Assembly (NCBI RefSeq): GCF_016863615.1 | Contig: NZ_BOPF01000022.1 | Span: 62,001 to 126,000, forward strand | Reading direction: 5' to 3' | Length of the DNA: 64,000 nt | Source: Virgisporangium aliadipatigenens | Lineage (GTDB): Bacteria > Actinomycetota > Actinomycetes > Mycobacteriales > Micromonosporaceae | Shown here: one piece after another, positions 32,787 to 40,869 of the stretch | How the letters are laid out: every line of letters starts with the position of its first letter | Numbering within the stretch: the first letter of the stretch is position 1 | Made by a program: the position numbers and the translations under genes | Notes under the pieces: generated by a model | Database searches by the model: none | Seen by the model: the letters and a program-made list of their open reading frames with translations, nothing else | What the model was told of the DNA's origin: nothing

Positions 32787-33524
32787 TCAGAAGACGAAGC
32801 GCTCCGGGTCGCCGTAGTCGCCGCGTTCGAGCAGCGCCTCGGCGGCCCGCCGCGCCGCGCCGTAGGCGGCCATCGCGATCACCGGGCCGACGCTGATCCG
32901 CGCCACGCCCAACTCGGCGAGGCGGGTCGGGGACGGGGCGCCGGGCCAGGCCATGACGTTCAGCGGGCCGTCGATGGACTTGGCGAGCAGCGCGATCGTC
33001 TCCTCGTCGACCACCCCGGGCACGAACACCACGTCGGCCCCGGCCGCCAGGTACAGCCGGGCGCGCGCGACCGTCTCGTCGAAGCGACCCTCCGGCTCGC
33101 CGATCCCCGCCAGGTACACGTCGGTGCGCGCGTTGATCACCAGGTCGCCACCGGCCGCGCGGGCGGTGCGGAGGCGTTCGGCGTGCTCCGCCGGTTCCCC
33201 CGAGCCGTCCTCGAGATTGACCCCGGCGATCCCGAGGTCGACGACGGCCCGCACGGTGGCCGCGACGTCGTCGTATCCCTGCTCGATGTCGGCGCTGACC
33301 GGCACCTCGACCGCGGCCACGATCCGGGCGAGCGCGCCCAGCATCTCGTCGCGGGTCAGCGTCTGGCCGTCGGCGCGGCCGTGCGCCCAGGAGACCCCGG
33401 CGCTGGTCGTCGCGATCGCGGCCGCGCCGGCCTCCTCGATCACCCGGGCGCTCGCCGGATCCCAGGCGTTCGGGAGGATCAGGGTCTTCACGTGCATTCG
33501 GCGGAACCGGGCTGCGTTCGTCAC
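32787..33524 (-). CDS. isocitrate lyase/PEP mutase superfamily protein
   Basis: This 245-residue TIM-barrel protein has LPNAWDPASARVIEEAGAAAIATTSAGVSWAHG at the start, the metal-binding part VSADIEQGYDD, and VNLEDG and INARTDVYL segments typical of the phosphoenolpyruvate mutase/oxaloacetate hydrolase-like group. It cleaves or forms C-C or C-P bonds of small acids; the exact reaction is unknown. It lacks the KKCGH signature of isocitrate lyase. It converges on the MmpS-like gene with an 8-bp gap and is divergent from the GlxA-type regulator. Confidence 0.9.
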   Translation of the reverse strand: MTNAARFRRMHVKTLILPNAWDPASARVIEEAGAAAIATTSAGVSWAHGRADGQTLTRDEMLGALARIVAAVEVPVSADIEQGYDDVAATVRAVVDLGIAGVNLEDGSGEPAEHAERLRTARAAGGDLVINARTDVYLAGIGEPEGRFDETVARARLYLAAGADVVFVPGVVDEETIALLAKSIDGPLNVMAWPGAPSPTRLAELGVARISVGPVIAMAAYGAARRAAEALLERGDYGDPERFVF

Positions 33525-33564
33525 CGCAGCATCGTGACGCGGCGCACCCGGGCGGGCGAGCGCC

Positions 33565-33588
33565 GCGAACGACCATGTTCGCTAGATT
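33565..33588 (+). promoter_or_regulatory. inverted repeat and -10 box before the GlxA-type gene
   Basis: GCGAAC-GACCAT-GTTCGC is a perfect inverted repeat at 33565-33582, directly followed by TAGATT (33583-33588), which is 6 nt before the ATG. This suggests a repressible, nearly leaderless promoter. Confidence 0.5.
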
Positions 33589-33594
33589 CGCGAC

Positions 33595-34545
33595 ATGGCC
33601 GACGCGCACCGGGTCGTGATGGTCCTGTCGCCGGGCATGCCGATCTTCGAGGCGGCCGTCCCGTCGATCATCTTCGGCGTGGACCGGTCGTACCTCGTGT
33701 CGCCCTGGTACACGTTCTCCGTGGTGGGGATCGGCGCCGGTGCGATGCCGCTCAGCGACGGCTTCTCGTTCACGCCGCCGGACCCCGACGCCGACGCGGC
33801 GCACGCCGACACCCTGATCGTGCCCGCCTGCGAGAACGTCCACGCGCAGCAGCCGCCGGAGCTCCTCGACGTCGTGCGCGCCGCCCACGCGCGCGGGGCG
33901 CGCATCCTGTCGATCTGCTCCGGCGCGTTCGTGCTGGCCGCCGCGGGCATCCTGGACGGCCGCCGGGCCACCACGCACTGGCTGCACGCCCCCGAACTCG
34001 CCGAGCGCCACCCGGCCGTCAAGGTCGACGCCTCGGTGCTCTACGTCGAGGACGACAACGTCATCACCTCGGCGGGCACCGTCGCCGGCATCGACGCGTG
34101 CCTGCACCTGGTCCGGGTCGACCACGGGGCCGCCGTCGCGGCGGAGGTCGCCCGGCGCATCGTCACCACGCCGCACCGCGACGGCGGGCAGGCCCAGTAC
34201 GTGCGCCCGGTGGCCTCGCCGGTCGACGACGGGTGGCTCGCCCCGCTGCTCGACTGGGCGTCGGCACAGCTGCACCGCCCGCTGACCGCCGCCGACCTCG
34301 CCGCGCGGGCCAACGTCAGCGTGCGCACGGTCGAACGCCGGTTCGCCACCGTGCTCGGCATGTCGCCGCTGCAGTGGCTGCTCCAGCAGCGGGTCCGCCG
34401 GGCGCAGCAGCTGCTGGAGACGACCGACCGGCCGATCGAGTGGATCGCGACGACGTGCGGCTTCGGGACGGCGGCCAGCCTGCGGGCGCATTTCGCGCGG
34501 GTCGTGGGGCTCGCGCCGACCGCCTACCGCAGGGGATTCAAGTAG
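33595..34545 (+). CDS. GlxA-type AraC regulator with DJ-1/PfpI domain
   Basis: This 316-residue regulator has an N-terminal class I glutamine amidotransferase-like (DJ-1/PfpI) domain, with the nucleophile-elbow Cys in ILSICSGAFVLAAAG, and a C-terminal AraC pair of helix-turn-helices (LTAADLAARANVSVRTVERRFATVLG and IEWIATTCGFGTAASLRAHFARVVG). The DJ-1 part probably binds a small ligand rather than acting as an enzyme. Its own promoter shows an inverted repeat. Its 3' end overlaps the convergent adenosine deaminase gene by 22 bp. The neighbour targets are not obvious. Confidence 0.92.
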   Translation: MADAHRVVMVLSPGMPIFEAAVPSIIFGVDRSYLVSPWYTFSVVGIGAGAMPLSDGFSFTPPDPDADAAHADTLIVPACENVHAQQPPELLDVVRAAHARGARILSICSGAFVLAAAGILDGRRATTHWLHAPELAERHPAVKVDASVLYVEDDNVITSAGTVAGIDACLHLVRVDHGAAVAAEVARRIVTTPHRDGGQAQYVRPVASPVDDGWLAPLLDWASAQLHRPLTAADLAARANVSVRTVERRFATVLGMSPLQWLLQQRVRRAQQLLETTDRPIEWIATTCGFGTAASLRAHFARVVGLAPTAYRRGFK

Positions 34546-35489
34546 GCCGGTTCGGGCAGGCGGGACTTCGTCGTCGGGTCGCACAACGCCCCGTTGTATC
34601 CGGCCCGGTACGCGTCCGCCGCGCCGACGCCGAGCCGCTCCGCGTGCGCGTACTCCGCCGACAGGTCGGTGTCGAAGAGCGCCGGGTCGTCGGTCGAGAT
34701 CGAGCAGGCCACCCCGGCGGCCGCGAGTGTCCTCAGTGGATGGTGGTCGAACGTCGCGTAGCCGAGGCGCACGTTCGACGTCGGGCACACGTCGAGCACG
34801 GTGCCGCGTTCGGCCAGTTCGACCAGGAGCTCCGGATCCTCGACGGCGCGGATCCCGTGGCGGATGCGCGCGGCCCCCATCCACAGCGCCGAACGCACCG
34901 CCGCCGGCCCGGCCGCCTCCCCCGCGTGCGGCACCAGCCCCAGTCCCCCGTCGGCCGCGATCCACATCGCCCGCAGGTGCGGCCCGTCCGGAAAATGATC
35001 CTCCACACCGGAGAGTCCGAAGCCGACGACGCCGCGTTCGCGATGCGCCACGGCGGCCCGCGCCAGCGCCTCGCCGAACGCGGGGTCACAACCCCGACAC
35101 TGTTCGGGCGTCAGCCGCACGATCACCCCGTGGGTCTCCTCCGCCTCGGCGATCCCGTCGCAGTACCCGCCGAGAACCCGGTCCAGCCCCACCTCGTCCG
35201 CCAGCGACTGTTCGGGCGTGACGATCCCCTCGATGTACACGGCGCCGTGCCGGGCGGCCTCGCCCGCGTAGTCGACCACGATCCGGCGGAAGTCGTCGGC
35301 GGTGCGCAGGCAGCTCGTGGTCAGGTTCCACACGCCCGCGAAGTGGCGCAGGTCGCGGAAGGCGAACAGGTCGGCCAGCGCCCGTTCGTCCGGGGCCGGC
35401 AGCGGATGACGGTTGCGGCGCGCGATCTCCAGCAGCGTGGCCGGTCGGACCGTGCCCTCGAGATGGACGTGCAGCTCGATCTTCGCCAT
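34524..35489 (-). CDS. add: adenosine deaminase
   Basis: This 321-residue cytosolic enzyme is predicted to deaminate adenosine to inosine in purine salvage. All zinc and catalytic elements are in place: HVHLEG (HxH), VPHAGEAAGP with the catalytic Glu, IRHGIRAV, CPTSNVRLG and ISTDDPALF. The start is set at ATG 35489 because the family begins with K-x-E-L-H; the upstream in-frame start adds eight residues. It contrasts with the HAGF paralogue at 8478-9446. It overlaps the GlxA-type gene at the 3' ends. Confidence 0.9.
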   Translation of the reverse strand: MAKIELHVHLEGTVRPATLLEIARRNRHPLPAPDERALADLFAFRDLRHFAGVWNLTTSCLRTADDFRRIVVDYAGEAARHGAVYIEGIVTPEQSLADEVGLDRVLGGYCDGIAEAEETHGVIVRLTPEQCRGCDPAFGEALARAAVAHRERGVVGFGLSGVEDHFPDGPHLRAMWIAADGGLGLVPHAGEAAGPAAVRSALWMGAARIRHGIRAVEDPELLVELAERGTVLDVCPTSNVRLGYATFDHHPLRTLAAAGVACSISTDDPALFDTDLSAEYAHAERLGVGAADAYRAGYNGALCDPTTKSRLPEPAYLNPLR

Positions 35490-35530
35490 GGTTTTCGAGG
35501 ATGCCCGGGACAACCTGAGACGCCGCTGAG

Positions 35531-35561
35531 GGCCGGACCGCGGGTCTGCCCCGGTCCGGCC
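35531..35561 (-). terminator. hairpin after the serine hydrolase gene
   Basis: GGCCGGACCG pairs with CGGTCCGGCC around an 11-nt loop, 17 bp downstream of the leftward serine hydrolase stop. Confidence 0.55.
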
Positions 35562-35577
35562 CCGCTGCGGGACGGCG

Positions 35578-36705
35578 CTACTTGCAGAGGGCGGTGTCCA
35601 GGGCCGTCTCCAGGTGCTGCACGCCCTCGATCTTCGTCGGCAGCGCGGTCACCGCGATCGAGGCGGCGCGGCCGTTCGGGGCGATGGCGTTGACCGTCGT
35701 GTAGCCGGGGTTGTTGCCGCCGTGGCTCCACGCGGTGCCGCCGCAGCTGAGCGTGAACGTCGCGATGCCCAGGCCGTAGCGCGCGGTGCCGCTGAAGTCG
35801 AACTCCGGAGCCTCCACGGTCGACTTCATCTGTTCCAGCTGCGCCGGCTTGAGCAGCTTGCCGCCGAGCAGCCCGGCGAGGAACGTGTTGACGTCGGCCG
35901 GGGTGGCGACGAGCTGACCGGCGGCCCAGCCCATCGACGGGTCGTTCGTGGTGACGTCCACCCACGGGTCGCCGGCCTTGTTGGCGTGGTAGCCCTGCGG
36001 GTGCGGGCCGTGCAGTTCCTGGTCGCCGAGCGCCGGCCAGTAGGTGTCGCGCAGGCCGAGGCGTTCGATGACGCGCTTGGTGATCTCCTCGCCGATCGGC
36101 CGGCCGGTCACCCGCTGCACGACGAGGCCGGCGAGGACGTAGTTGGTGTTGCTGTAGCTGAACGTGCCGACCGGCGTGTCCGGGCGGGTGAGCGCGGCGT
36201 CGACGACCTCGCGCGGTTCGTAGTGGCGGTGCTGCACCGAGAAGTAGTCGCCGACCAGCAGGTCGTCGTAGTCGGCCAGTCCGCTCGTGTGCTGGAGCAG
36301 CTGCCGCACGGTGACCTGACGGCCGCGCAGCACGCCGGGCAGGTAGGTCTCGACCGGCTCGTCGAGCCCGATCTTCCCCTCGCCGACGAGTTGCAGCACG
36401 ACGGTCGCGGTGAACATCTTCGTGTTGCTGGCGATGCGCACCCGCCCGTTCGCCGGCACCTTGGCACCGGTGCGCAGGTCGCCCACGCCGGAGGTGTAGG
36501 TGCGGCTGCGGCCGTTCGGCTCGCGCACCGAGGCGAGGCCGCCGGGGAAGCCGTCGTCGCGGGTCAGCACGTCGAGGGCGCGTTGCACGGCGTCGGGGCG
36601 GGCCGCGCTTTCGGCGTTCGCCCAGGGTGCCTGGACGGCGATCAGGGCGACGGCGACGGCGGCTCCGCCGAGCGCGGACATCAGGCGGATGGCGCGGCGG
36701 GACAT
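35578..36705 (-). CDS. exported D-Ala-D-Ala carboxypeptidase-like serine hydrolase
   Basis: The start is ATG 36705, with GGGAGG 6 nt upstream, giving a signal peptide (RRAIRLMSALGGAAVAVALIAVQAPWANA). The beta-lactamase fold follows: S-x-x-K in IASNTKMFTATVV, Y-x-N in TFSYSNTNYVLAG, and HxG as HGG in AWSHGGNNPGYT. Such enzymes act on peptidoglycan peptides or other D-amino-acid compounds outside the membrane; this one resembles Streptomyces R61 type carboxypeptidases. The length is 375 residues. No penicillin-binding partner is near. A hairpin follows the gene. Confidence 0.88.
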   Translation of the reverse strand: MSRRAIRLMSALGGAAVAVALIAVQAPWANAESAARPDAVQRALDVLTRDDGFPGGLASVREPNGRSRTYTSGVGDLRTGAKVPANGRVRIASNTKMFTATVVLQLVGEGKIGLDEPVETYLPGVLRGRQVTVRQLLQHTSGLADYDDLLVGDYFSVQHRHYEPREVVDAALTRPDTPVGTFSYSNTNYVLAGLVVQRVTGRPIGEEITKRVIERLGLRDTYWPALGDQELHGPHPQGYHANKAGDPWVDVTTNDPSMGWAAGQLVATPADVNTFLAGLLGGKLLKPAQLEQMKSTVEAPEFDFSGTARYGLGIATFTLSCGGTAWSHGGNNPGYTTVNAIAPNGRAASIAVTALPTKIEGVQHLETALDTALCK

Positions 36706-36792
36706 GTGGACCTCCCGGAAAGTGATCGTTTCGACCACCTGAGAATGCCTTCGGAGACCGTCGTCGATCGATCCCGCGACCTGGAGTGATCG

Positions 36793-36810
36793 GGTACAGC
36801 CTGCTGTACC
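36793..36810. promoter_or_regulatory. perfect palindrome GGTACAGC-CT-GCTGTACC
   Basis: An 8-2-8 palindrome ends 8 bp before the GTG of the unknown gene at 36819. It is probably an operator. If GTG 36786 were the start, this palindrome would be coding. Confidence 0.55.
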
Positions 36811-36818
36811 TTCCCTGC

Positions 36819-37250
36819 GTGAGCGACGAACTGATCGACGAGGTGCGGCGGGCGGCGCAAAACGCCGTGGACGCCACCAAGGAGCGGGTCGGCGACCGGC
36901 TCGACTTCAGCGAGACGAGCCTGGACGCGATCGAGGAGATGCTGGCCGAGGCCGCGCCCTTCGTGGCGGAACTCCCGCCGGAGCGGGTCGACGCGTTGGT
37001 GGAGCAGCTCGGCAGCTACGTGCTGGAGGTCGGCCGGCGGGAGTTCGGCGGCCGGTACCTGTGGCACCCGGGCCGGGACGCGCCGGTGCTGGTGGTCGGC
37101 GAGCCGGACTTCCGGGTGGCGCTGCTGACGTGGGACAAGGTGCGCGGGCGGCTGGGCGGCGACGAGGCGGACAACATCCCGTTCCTGTACGGCGGTTTCG
37201 CCAGTGCGGCGCGCAAGGCGGGCAAGGGCGTGGACGCCCTGTTCGTGTAG
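36819..37250 (+). CDS. uncharacterised cytosolic protein
   Basis: This 143-residue protein is taken from GTG 36819 (VSDELIDEVRRAAQNAV); an in-frame GTG at 36786 is less likely because a perfect palindrome lies between. The N-terminal half is a charged helix pair, and the second half contains REFGGRYLWHPGRDAPVLVVGEPDFRVALLTWDKV, which looks like a small alpha/beta fold. There is no signal peptide or membrane segment. I do not recognise the family. It is followed after 173 bp by the discoidin-DUF1996 gene with its own promoter region. Confidence 0.65.
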   Translation: MSDELIDEVRRAAQNAVDATKERVGDRLDFSETSLDAIEEMLAEAAPFVAELPPERVDALVEQLGSYVLEVGRREFGGRYLWHPGRDAPVLVVGEPDFRVALLTWDKVRGRLGGDEADNIPFLYGGFASAARKAGKGVDALFV

Positions 37251-37264
37251 CCCGCGGGAAAACA

Positions 37265-37312
37265 TTGACAGTCTTCAGTAAGGACCGCACAGTTGTCCTA
37301 GAGAGCGCTCTC
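37265..37312 (+). promoter_or_regulatory. promoter with LacI-type operator GAGAGCGCTCTC
   Basis: TTGACA (37265-37270) is a good -35 hexamer; the -10 is weak. The perfect 12-bp palindrome GAGAGCGCTCTC at 37301-37312 is shaped like the CebR box upstream of the cellulase. The start codon of the secreted protein follows 111 bp later. Confidence 0.6.
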
Positions 37313-37423
37313 AAGCTCCGTCTCTGGCCACCTCCCCTCTGGCCGGTCGAAACCCTGCCCAGGTAACCGACCGCGTCCGCGCCCACCCCCAATTTCGGGC
37401 CCGGACGGGGAAAGGACAACTCC

Positions 37424-38704
37424 ATGCATCCGTTCAGAAGGCGTCGCCCACACCTTCTGGCGATCGTCGCCGTCACCGCAGCACTGGTGGCCGGCTCCGT
37501 CGCCGTTTCCCCGAACTCCGCGCTGGCCGCCGACACGCTCCTGTCCCAGGGGCGCACCACCACGGCCTCCTCCACCGAGTCCGCCGCCTACCCGGCCTCC
37601 GCCGCCACCGACGGCAACACGGGCACCCGCTGGTCCAGCGCGTTCAGCGACCCGCAGTGGCTCCAGGTCGATCTCGGGGCCACCGCCACCGTGACGTCCG
37701 TCGTGCTGACGTGGGAGGCCGCCTACGCCGCCGACTTCGCCGTCCGGCTCTCTTCCGACGGAACGAACTGGGGCTCCCCGATCGTCAACGTCACCAACGG
37801 CACGGGTGGCCGGCAGACGTTCGCGACCAACGGCAGTGGCCGCTACGTGCGGCTGACCACCACCCGGCGGGGCACGACGTACGGCGCCTCGCTCTTCGAG
37901 TTCCAGGTGTACGGCTCGGGTGGCAGCACGCCGCCGACCGGGCCGATCGTGCGCGTGGCGGAGTTCCTCGCGGACTGCCCGTACAGCCACCGGCTGCCGG
38001 ACGACCCGATCATCTACCCCGGCCTGCCGGGCGCCTCGCACATGCACAGCTTCTTCGGCAGCACGATCACCAACGCCCACACCCAGCTCAACGACCTGCT
38101 CAACGGCAACAGCAACTGCAACCCGGCCGTCGACAAGTCCTCGTACTGGGTGCCGACCCTGTACGTGAACAACACGCCGGTCGAGCCGACCATCGTGACG
38201 TTCTACTACCTCGGCGAGGGCGTGCGCGACGACATCGTGGCGACCACCCAGCCCATCCCGCTCGGGCTGCGGATCGTCGCCGGCAACGCCAAGGCCACCG
38301 GCCCGAACGACAACACCATCTCCCGCTGGTCCTGCCTGCACGCCGGCCAGGTGCCGCCCTCGCACGACTTCGTGACCTGCCCCTCGGGCACGATGATGGA
38401 GTCCTACCTGGACTTCCCGCAGTGCTGGAACGGCCGCGACCTCGACTCGGCCGACCACAAGAGCCACATGGCGTACCCGGTCAACAACGCCTGCCCGGCG
38501 AGCCACCCGGTGCCGGTGCCGAAGCTGCGCCAGGTCCTGCGCTATCCGGTCAACGGCAGCCCGGCGAACTTCCGGCTGGCGTCCGGCGGCGGCTACACGA
38601 TGCACGGCGACTTCTTCAACGCCTGGCCCGAGGCGGAGATGGCGCGCCGGGTCAACGACTGCATCCGCCCGATCATCAAGTGCGGTGTCGACGGCCGCCC
38701 GTAA
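37424..38704 (+). CDS. secreted discoidin (F5/8 type C) - DUF1996 protein
   Basis: This 426-residue secreted protein starts at ATG 37424, with GGGGAAAGGA upstream. After a signal peptide (to about residue 35), a discoidin/CBM32-like carbohydrate-binding domain spans about 36-165 (ATDGNTGTRWSSAFSDPQWLQVDLG). A DUF1996 domain occupies about 175-426, with HMHSFFGS, KSSYWVPTLY, CPSGTMMESYLDFPQCWNG and GYTMHGDFFNAW. DUF1996 occurs on fungal and actinobacterial extracellular proteins, with unknown activity; conserved His and Asp suggest an enzyme. A LacI-type operator upstream links it to polysaccharide use. It overlaps the next gene by 20 bp. Confidence 0.9.
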   Translation: MHPFRRRRPHLLAIVAVTAALVAGSVAVSPNSALAADTLLSQGRTTTASSTESAAYPASAATDGNTGTRWSSAFSDPQWLQVDLGATATVTSVVLTWEAAYAADFAVRLSSDGTNWGSPIVNVTNGTGGRQTFATNGSGRYVRLTTTRRGTTYGASLFEFQVYGSGGSTPPTGPIVRVAEFLADCPYSHRLPDDPIIYPGLPGASHMHSFFGSTITNAHTQLNDLLNGNSNCNPAVDKSSYWVPTLYVNNTPVEPTIVTFYYLGEGVRDDIVATTQPIPLGLRIVAGNAKATGPNDNTISRWSCLHAGQVPPSHDFVTCPSGTMMESYLDFPQCWNGRDLDSADHKSHMAYPVNNACPASHPVPVPKLRQVLRYPVNGSPANFRLASGGGYTMHGDFFNAWPEAEMARRVNDCIRPIIKCGVDGRP

Positions 38705-39248
38705 CGGGATCGTTCTGCTGCTCGTCCTCGTGATGTGCGGCGCCTGCGGTGGGCCACCGCCGCAGGCGCCGCCCGCCTCCGCATCGGCCGCGCCGTCCTC
38801 CTCGACGACCGGCCTGGGCGGCACCGACCTCGCCTGGACCCAGCTCATGATCCCGATGACCGCGCAGGCCGCGGCGCTGCTGGACCTGGTGGCCGCGCGG
38901 GCCGGCGACGCCGGGTTCGCCGCGTACGCCGCCCGGCTGGCGCCGGCCTACCGGCAGGAGACCGAACGCCTGCGCGCCTTCCTCGCGGCGGCCGGCGTCC
39001 CGGAGACGAACGAGCACGAGGGCCACGACCTGCCCGGCATGGTCACCGCGACCGACCTGACCGCGCTCGGCGCGCAGTCCGGTGGCGCGTTCGACGCGTC
39101 GGCCGCGGGCCAGCTGCGCGAGGAGATGGAGCAGTCGGTGCGGCTGGCGCGCTCCGAGCAGCAGGCGGGGCGGGACGCCGGTTGCAAGGCGATCGCCGCC
39201 GACATCGAGTCCGCCCGCACCCGGGCGCTGGCCGAGTTCGCCTCCTGA
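38685..39248 (+). CDS. DUF305-like lipoprotein with altered His sites
   Basis: This 187-residue protein starts at GTG 38685, inside the 3' end of the DUF1996 gene. A lipoprotein signal ends with LVLVMCGACGG, then a Ser/Pro linker and a helical ferritin-like DUF305 domain: TQLMIPMTAQAAALLDLVAARAG, RQETERLRAFLAAAGV, GMVTATDLTALGAQSGGAFD. In typical DUF305 proteins the first motif is M-I-P-H-H and the second contains further His for metal binding. Here they are Met/Thr and lost, so metal-related function is doubtful. The short HEGHD is the only His cluster. It converges on the kinase gene. Confidence 0.75.
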   Translation: MSTAARNGIVLLLVLVMCGACGGPPPQAPPASASAAPSSSTTGLGGTDLAWTQLMIPMTAQAAALLDLVAARAGDAGFAAYAARLAPAYRQETERLRAFLAAAGVPETNEHEGHDLPGMVTATDLTALGAQSGGAFDASAAGQLREEMEQSVRLARSEQQAGRDAGCKAIAADIESARTRALAEFAS

Positions 39249-39255
39249 GGAACGC

Positions 39256-40758
39256 TCAGTCGTCCAGCGTCACCTCGTCCTTTGTGGACAGTCGGCCGCC
39301 GGTGAAGCACAACCGGTAGGCGGGCGTCAGCACCTGCCGGGCGCTGCGGTAGAAGCGGCACTCGTCGGCACCGGGCGGGTCGGCGGGCGCATGCCGGGGG
39401 CGGACGCCGCGACCGATCTGTTCCACCGGCAGGCGGGTCTCCACAGTGGACAGTTGTTCGCCGACGCGCAGTTGCCGGTACACGGCCGGTTCGAGCACGG
39501 AACGCCCCGACGCGTAGAAGTCGTACGCGGAGCCGAGCAGCACCAGAACGGCGGCGACGGCCACCGGCACCCAGATCGCGCCGGCGCTGCGCCTCAGGTT
39601 GCGGCGCGCGAGCGTGAGTTCCCGGGGTACGGCCGGCGCTCCCCCGGTAAGCGGCAGCCGGGCGCTGAGCGTGAACGTGCCGTCGCACAGACCCGCGTCG
39701 AGGGTGCCGCCGGCGTGCCGGACCCGCTCGTCCAGCCCCACCAGGCCCCAGCCCGCCGACTCCTCCCGCGCGGCGGCGGGATTGCGGACCGTCACCACCG
39801 CGTCCGGGCCGTCCACCCGCAGCGTCACCGTCACCGGGGCGCCCGGCGCGTGCTTGGCGGCGTTCGTCAGCGCCTCCTGCACCACGCGGTGGACGGCGCG
39901 GTCCGTCATCGGCGGCACCGGCGGGAGGGCGCCCTCCAGCGCGACCGTCAGGCCGGAGTCCTCCGCACGCCGCACCAGCGCCGCCACCGGGTCGTCCGCC
40001 GGTGTTGTCGGCGGGCCCTCCCCCTCCTCGCGCAGCACGCCGATCACCTCGCGCAGGCGTTCGGTGACGGTGGCCAGGTCCCGGCGCAGTTCGCCGGCCG
40101 CCCGCTCGCCCTCCGGCCCGATGTCCGGCGCCACCTGCAGCGCGGCCGCCCGCAGGGCGAGCAGGCTCAGTTCGTGGCCGAGCGAGTCGTGCATGTCCCG
40201 CGCTATCCGGGAACGCTCCCGCAGCCGCGCCTGCTCGGCCGCCAGTTCCCGCTCCCGCTCCAGCTTCTCGGCCAGGGCGAAGCCGGTGCGCGCCAGTTCG
40301 GCGTTCTGGTACAGGTAGCGGCCGGCCGCCCAGGGCAGCACGAGGAGGATGAGCGTGTTGACGACGACCGAGATCACGTGCGCGACCGTCGTGTCGGCCC
40401 GCACCAGCACCGCCAGCACGCCGACGGCCGCCACGGCGGCGAACAGCAGCAGCGCCGCGCGCTGGCCCGCCGCCCGCCGGCCGAGCAGGTACACCAGCAC
40501 CGTCTGGGCGAGCACGAAGTGGGTGGCGAGCAGTTCCGGCGTCGCCGCGAGGCTCAGCGCGGCCGGTATCGCCGCGGCGAGCACCGGGCTGCGGCGCGCC
40601 ACCAGCGCCGCCGCCGCGAACAGCGGCACGGCCGCGACGCGCAACCACGGCAGCGGCAGTCCGGGCAGGTCCGGGCCGGCGTCCGGGATCAGCACCGGCG
40701 CGGTGATCACGACCCACAGCAGCAGGTCGAGCGCGTGCCGGCGGTTCACCCGTTCCAC
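39256..40758 (-). CDS. HisKA_3 sensor histidine kinase with C-terminal membrane extension
   Basis: This 500-residue NarX/DesK-class kinase has four to five N-terminal hydrophobic segments, a cytosolic helix, the phosphoacceptor His in RIARDMHDSLGHELSLLALR at about residue 190, and a HATPase ending near WGLVGLDERVRHAGG. Unusually, a further membrane helix (about 399-419, GAIWVPVAVAAVLVLLGSAY) and an approximately 80-residue outer domain follow. It is divergent from the MacB-like ABC operon, and a NarL-type response regulator lies at the far end of that operon. They are probably a two-component system sensing a compound handled by the transporter. The extension may sense the signal. One iterated palindrome is in this tail. 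Confidence 0.88.
   Translation of the reverse strand: MERVNRRHALDLLLWVVITAPVLIPDAGPDLPGLPLPWLRVAAVPLFAAAALVARRSPVLAAAIPAALSLAATPELLATHFVLAQTVLVYLLGRRAAGQRAALLLFAAVAAVGVLAVLVRADTTVAHVISVVVNTLILLVLPWAAGRYLYQNAELARTGFALAEKLERERELAAEQARLRERSRIARDMHDSLGHELSLLALRAAALQVAPDIGPEGERAAGELRRDLATVTERLREVIGVLREEGEGPPTTPADDPVAALVRRAEDSGLTVALEGALPPVPPMTDRAVHRVVQEALTNAAKHAPGAPVTVTLRVDGPDAVVTVRNPAAAREESAGWGLVGLDERVRHAGGTLDAGLCDGTFTLSARLPLTGGAPAVPRELTLARRNLRRSAGAIWVPVAVAAVLVLLGSAYDFYASGRSVLEPAVYRQLRVGEQLSTVETRLPVEQIGRGVRPRHAPADPPGADECRFYRSARQVLTPAYRLCFTGGRLSTKDEVTLDD
39439..39451. repeat. iterated palindrome CTCCACAGTGGAC
   Basis: One-base variant inside the kinase gene. Confidence 0.5.
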
Positions 40759-40795
40759 GGAAAATCACGGTACGTGCCGGGAGCCGCGGGAACAC

Positions 40796-40826
40796 CTGAC
40801 GAAAGTAAGTACCCCGGGCTGACGAA
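40796..40826. promoter_or_regulatory. direct repeat CTGACGAA, 23-bp spacing
   Basis: CTGACGAA occurs at 40796 and 40819 between the divergent kinase and ABC genes. Two turns of helix apart, these are candidate response-regulator sites. Confidence 0.4.
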
Positions 40827-40869
40827 CGGGCACCGCGCGACAACCGCCGGCATTCCTACGTTCGACGGC

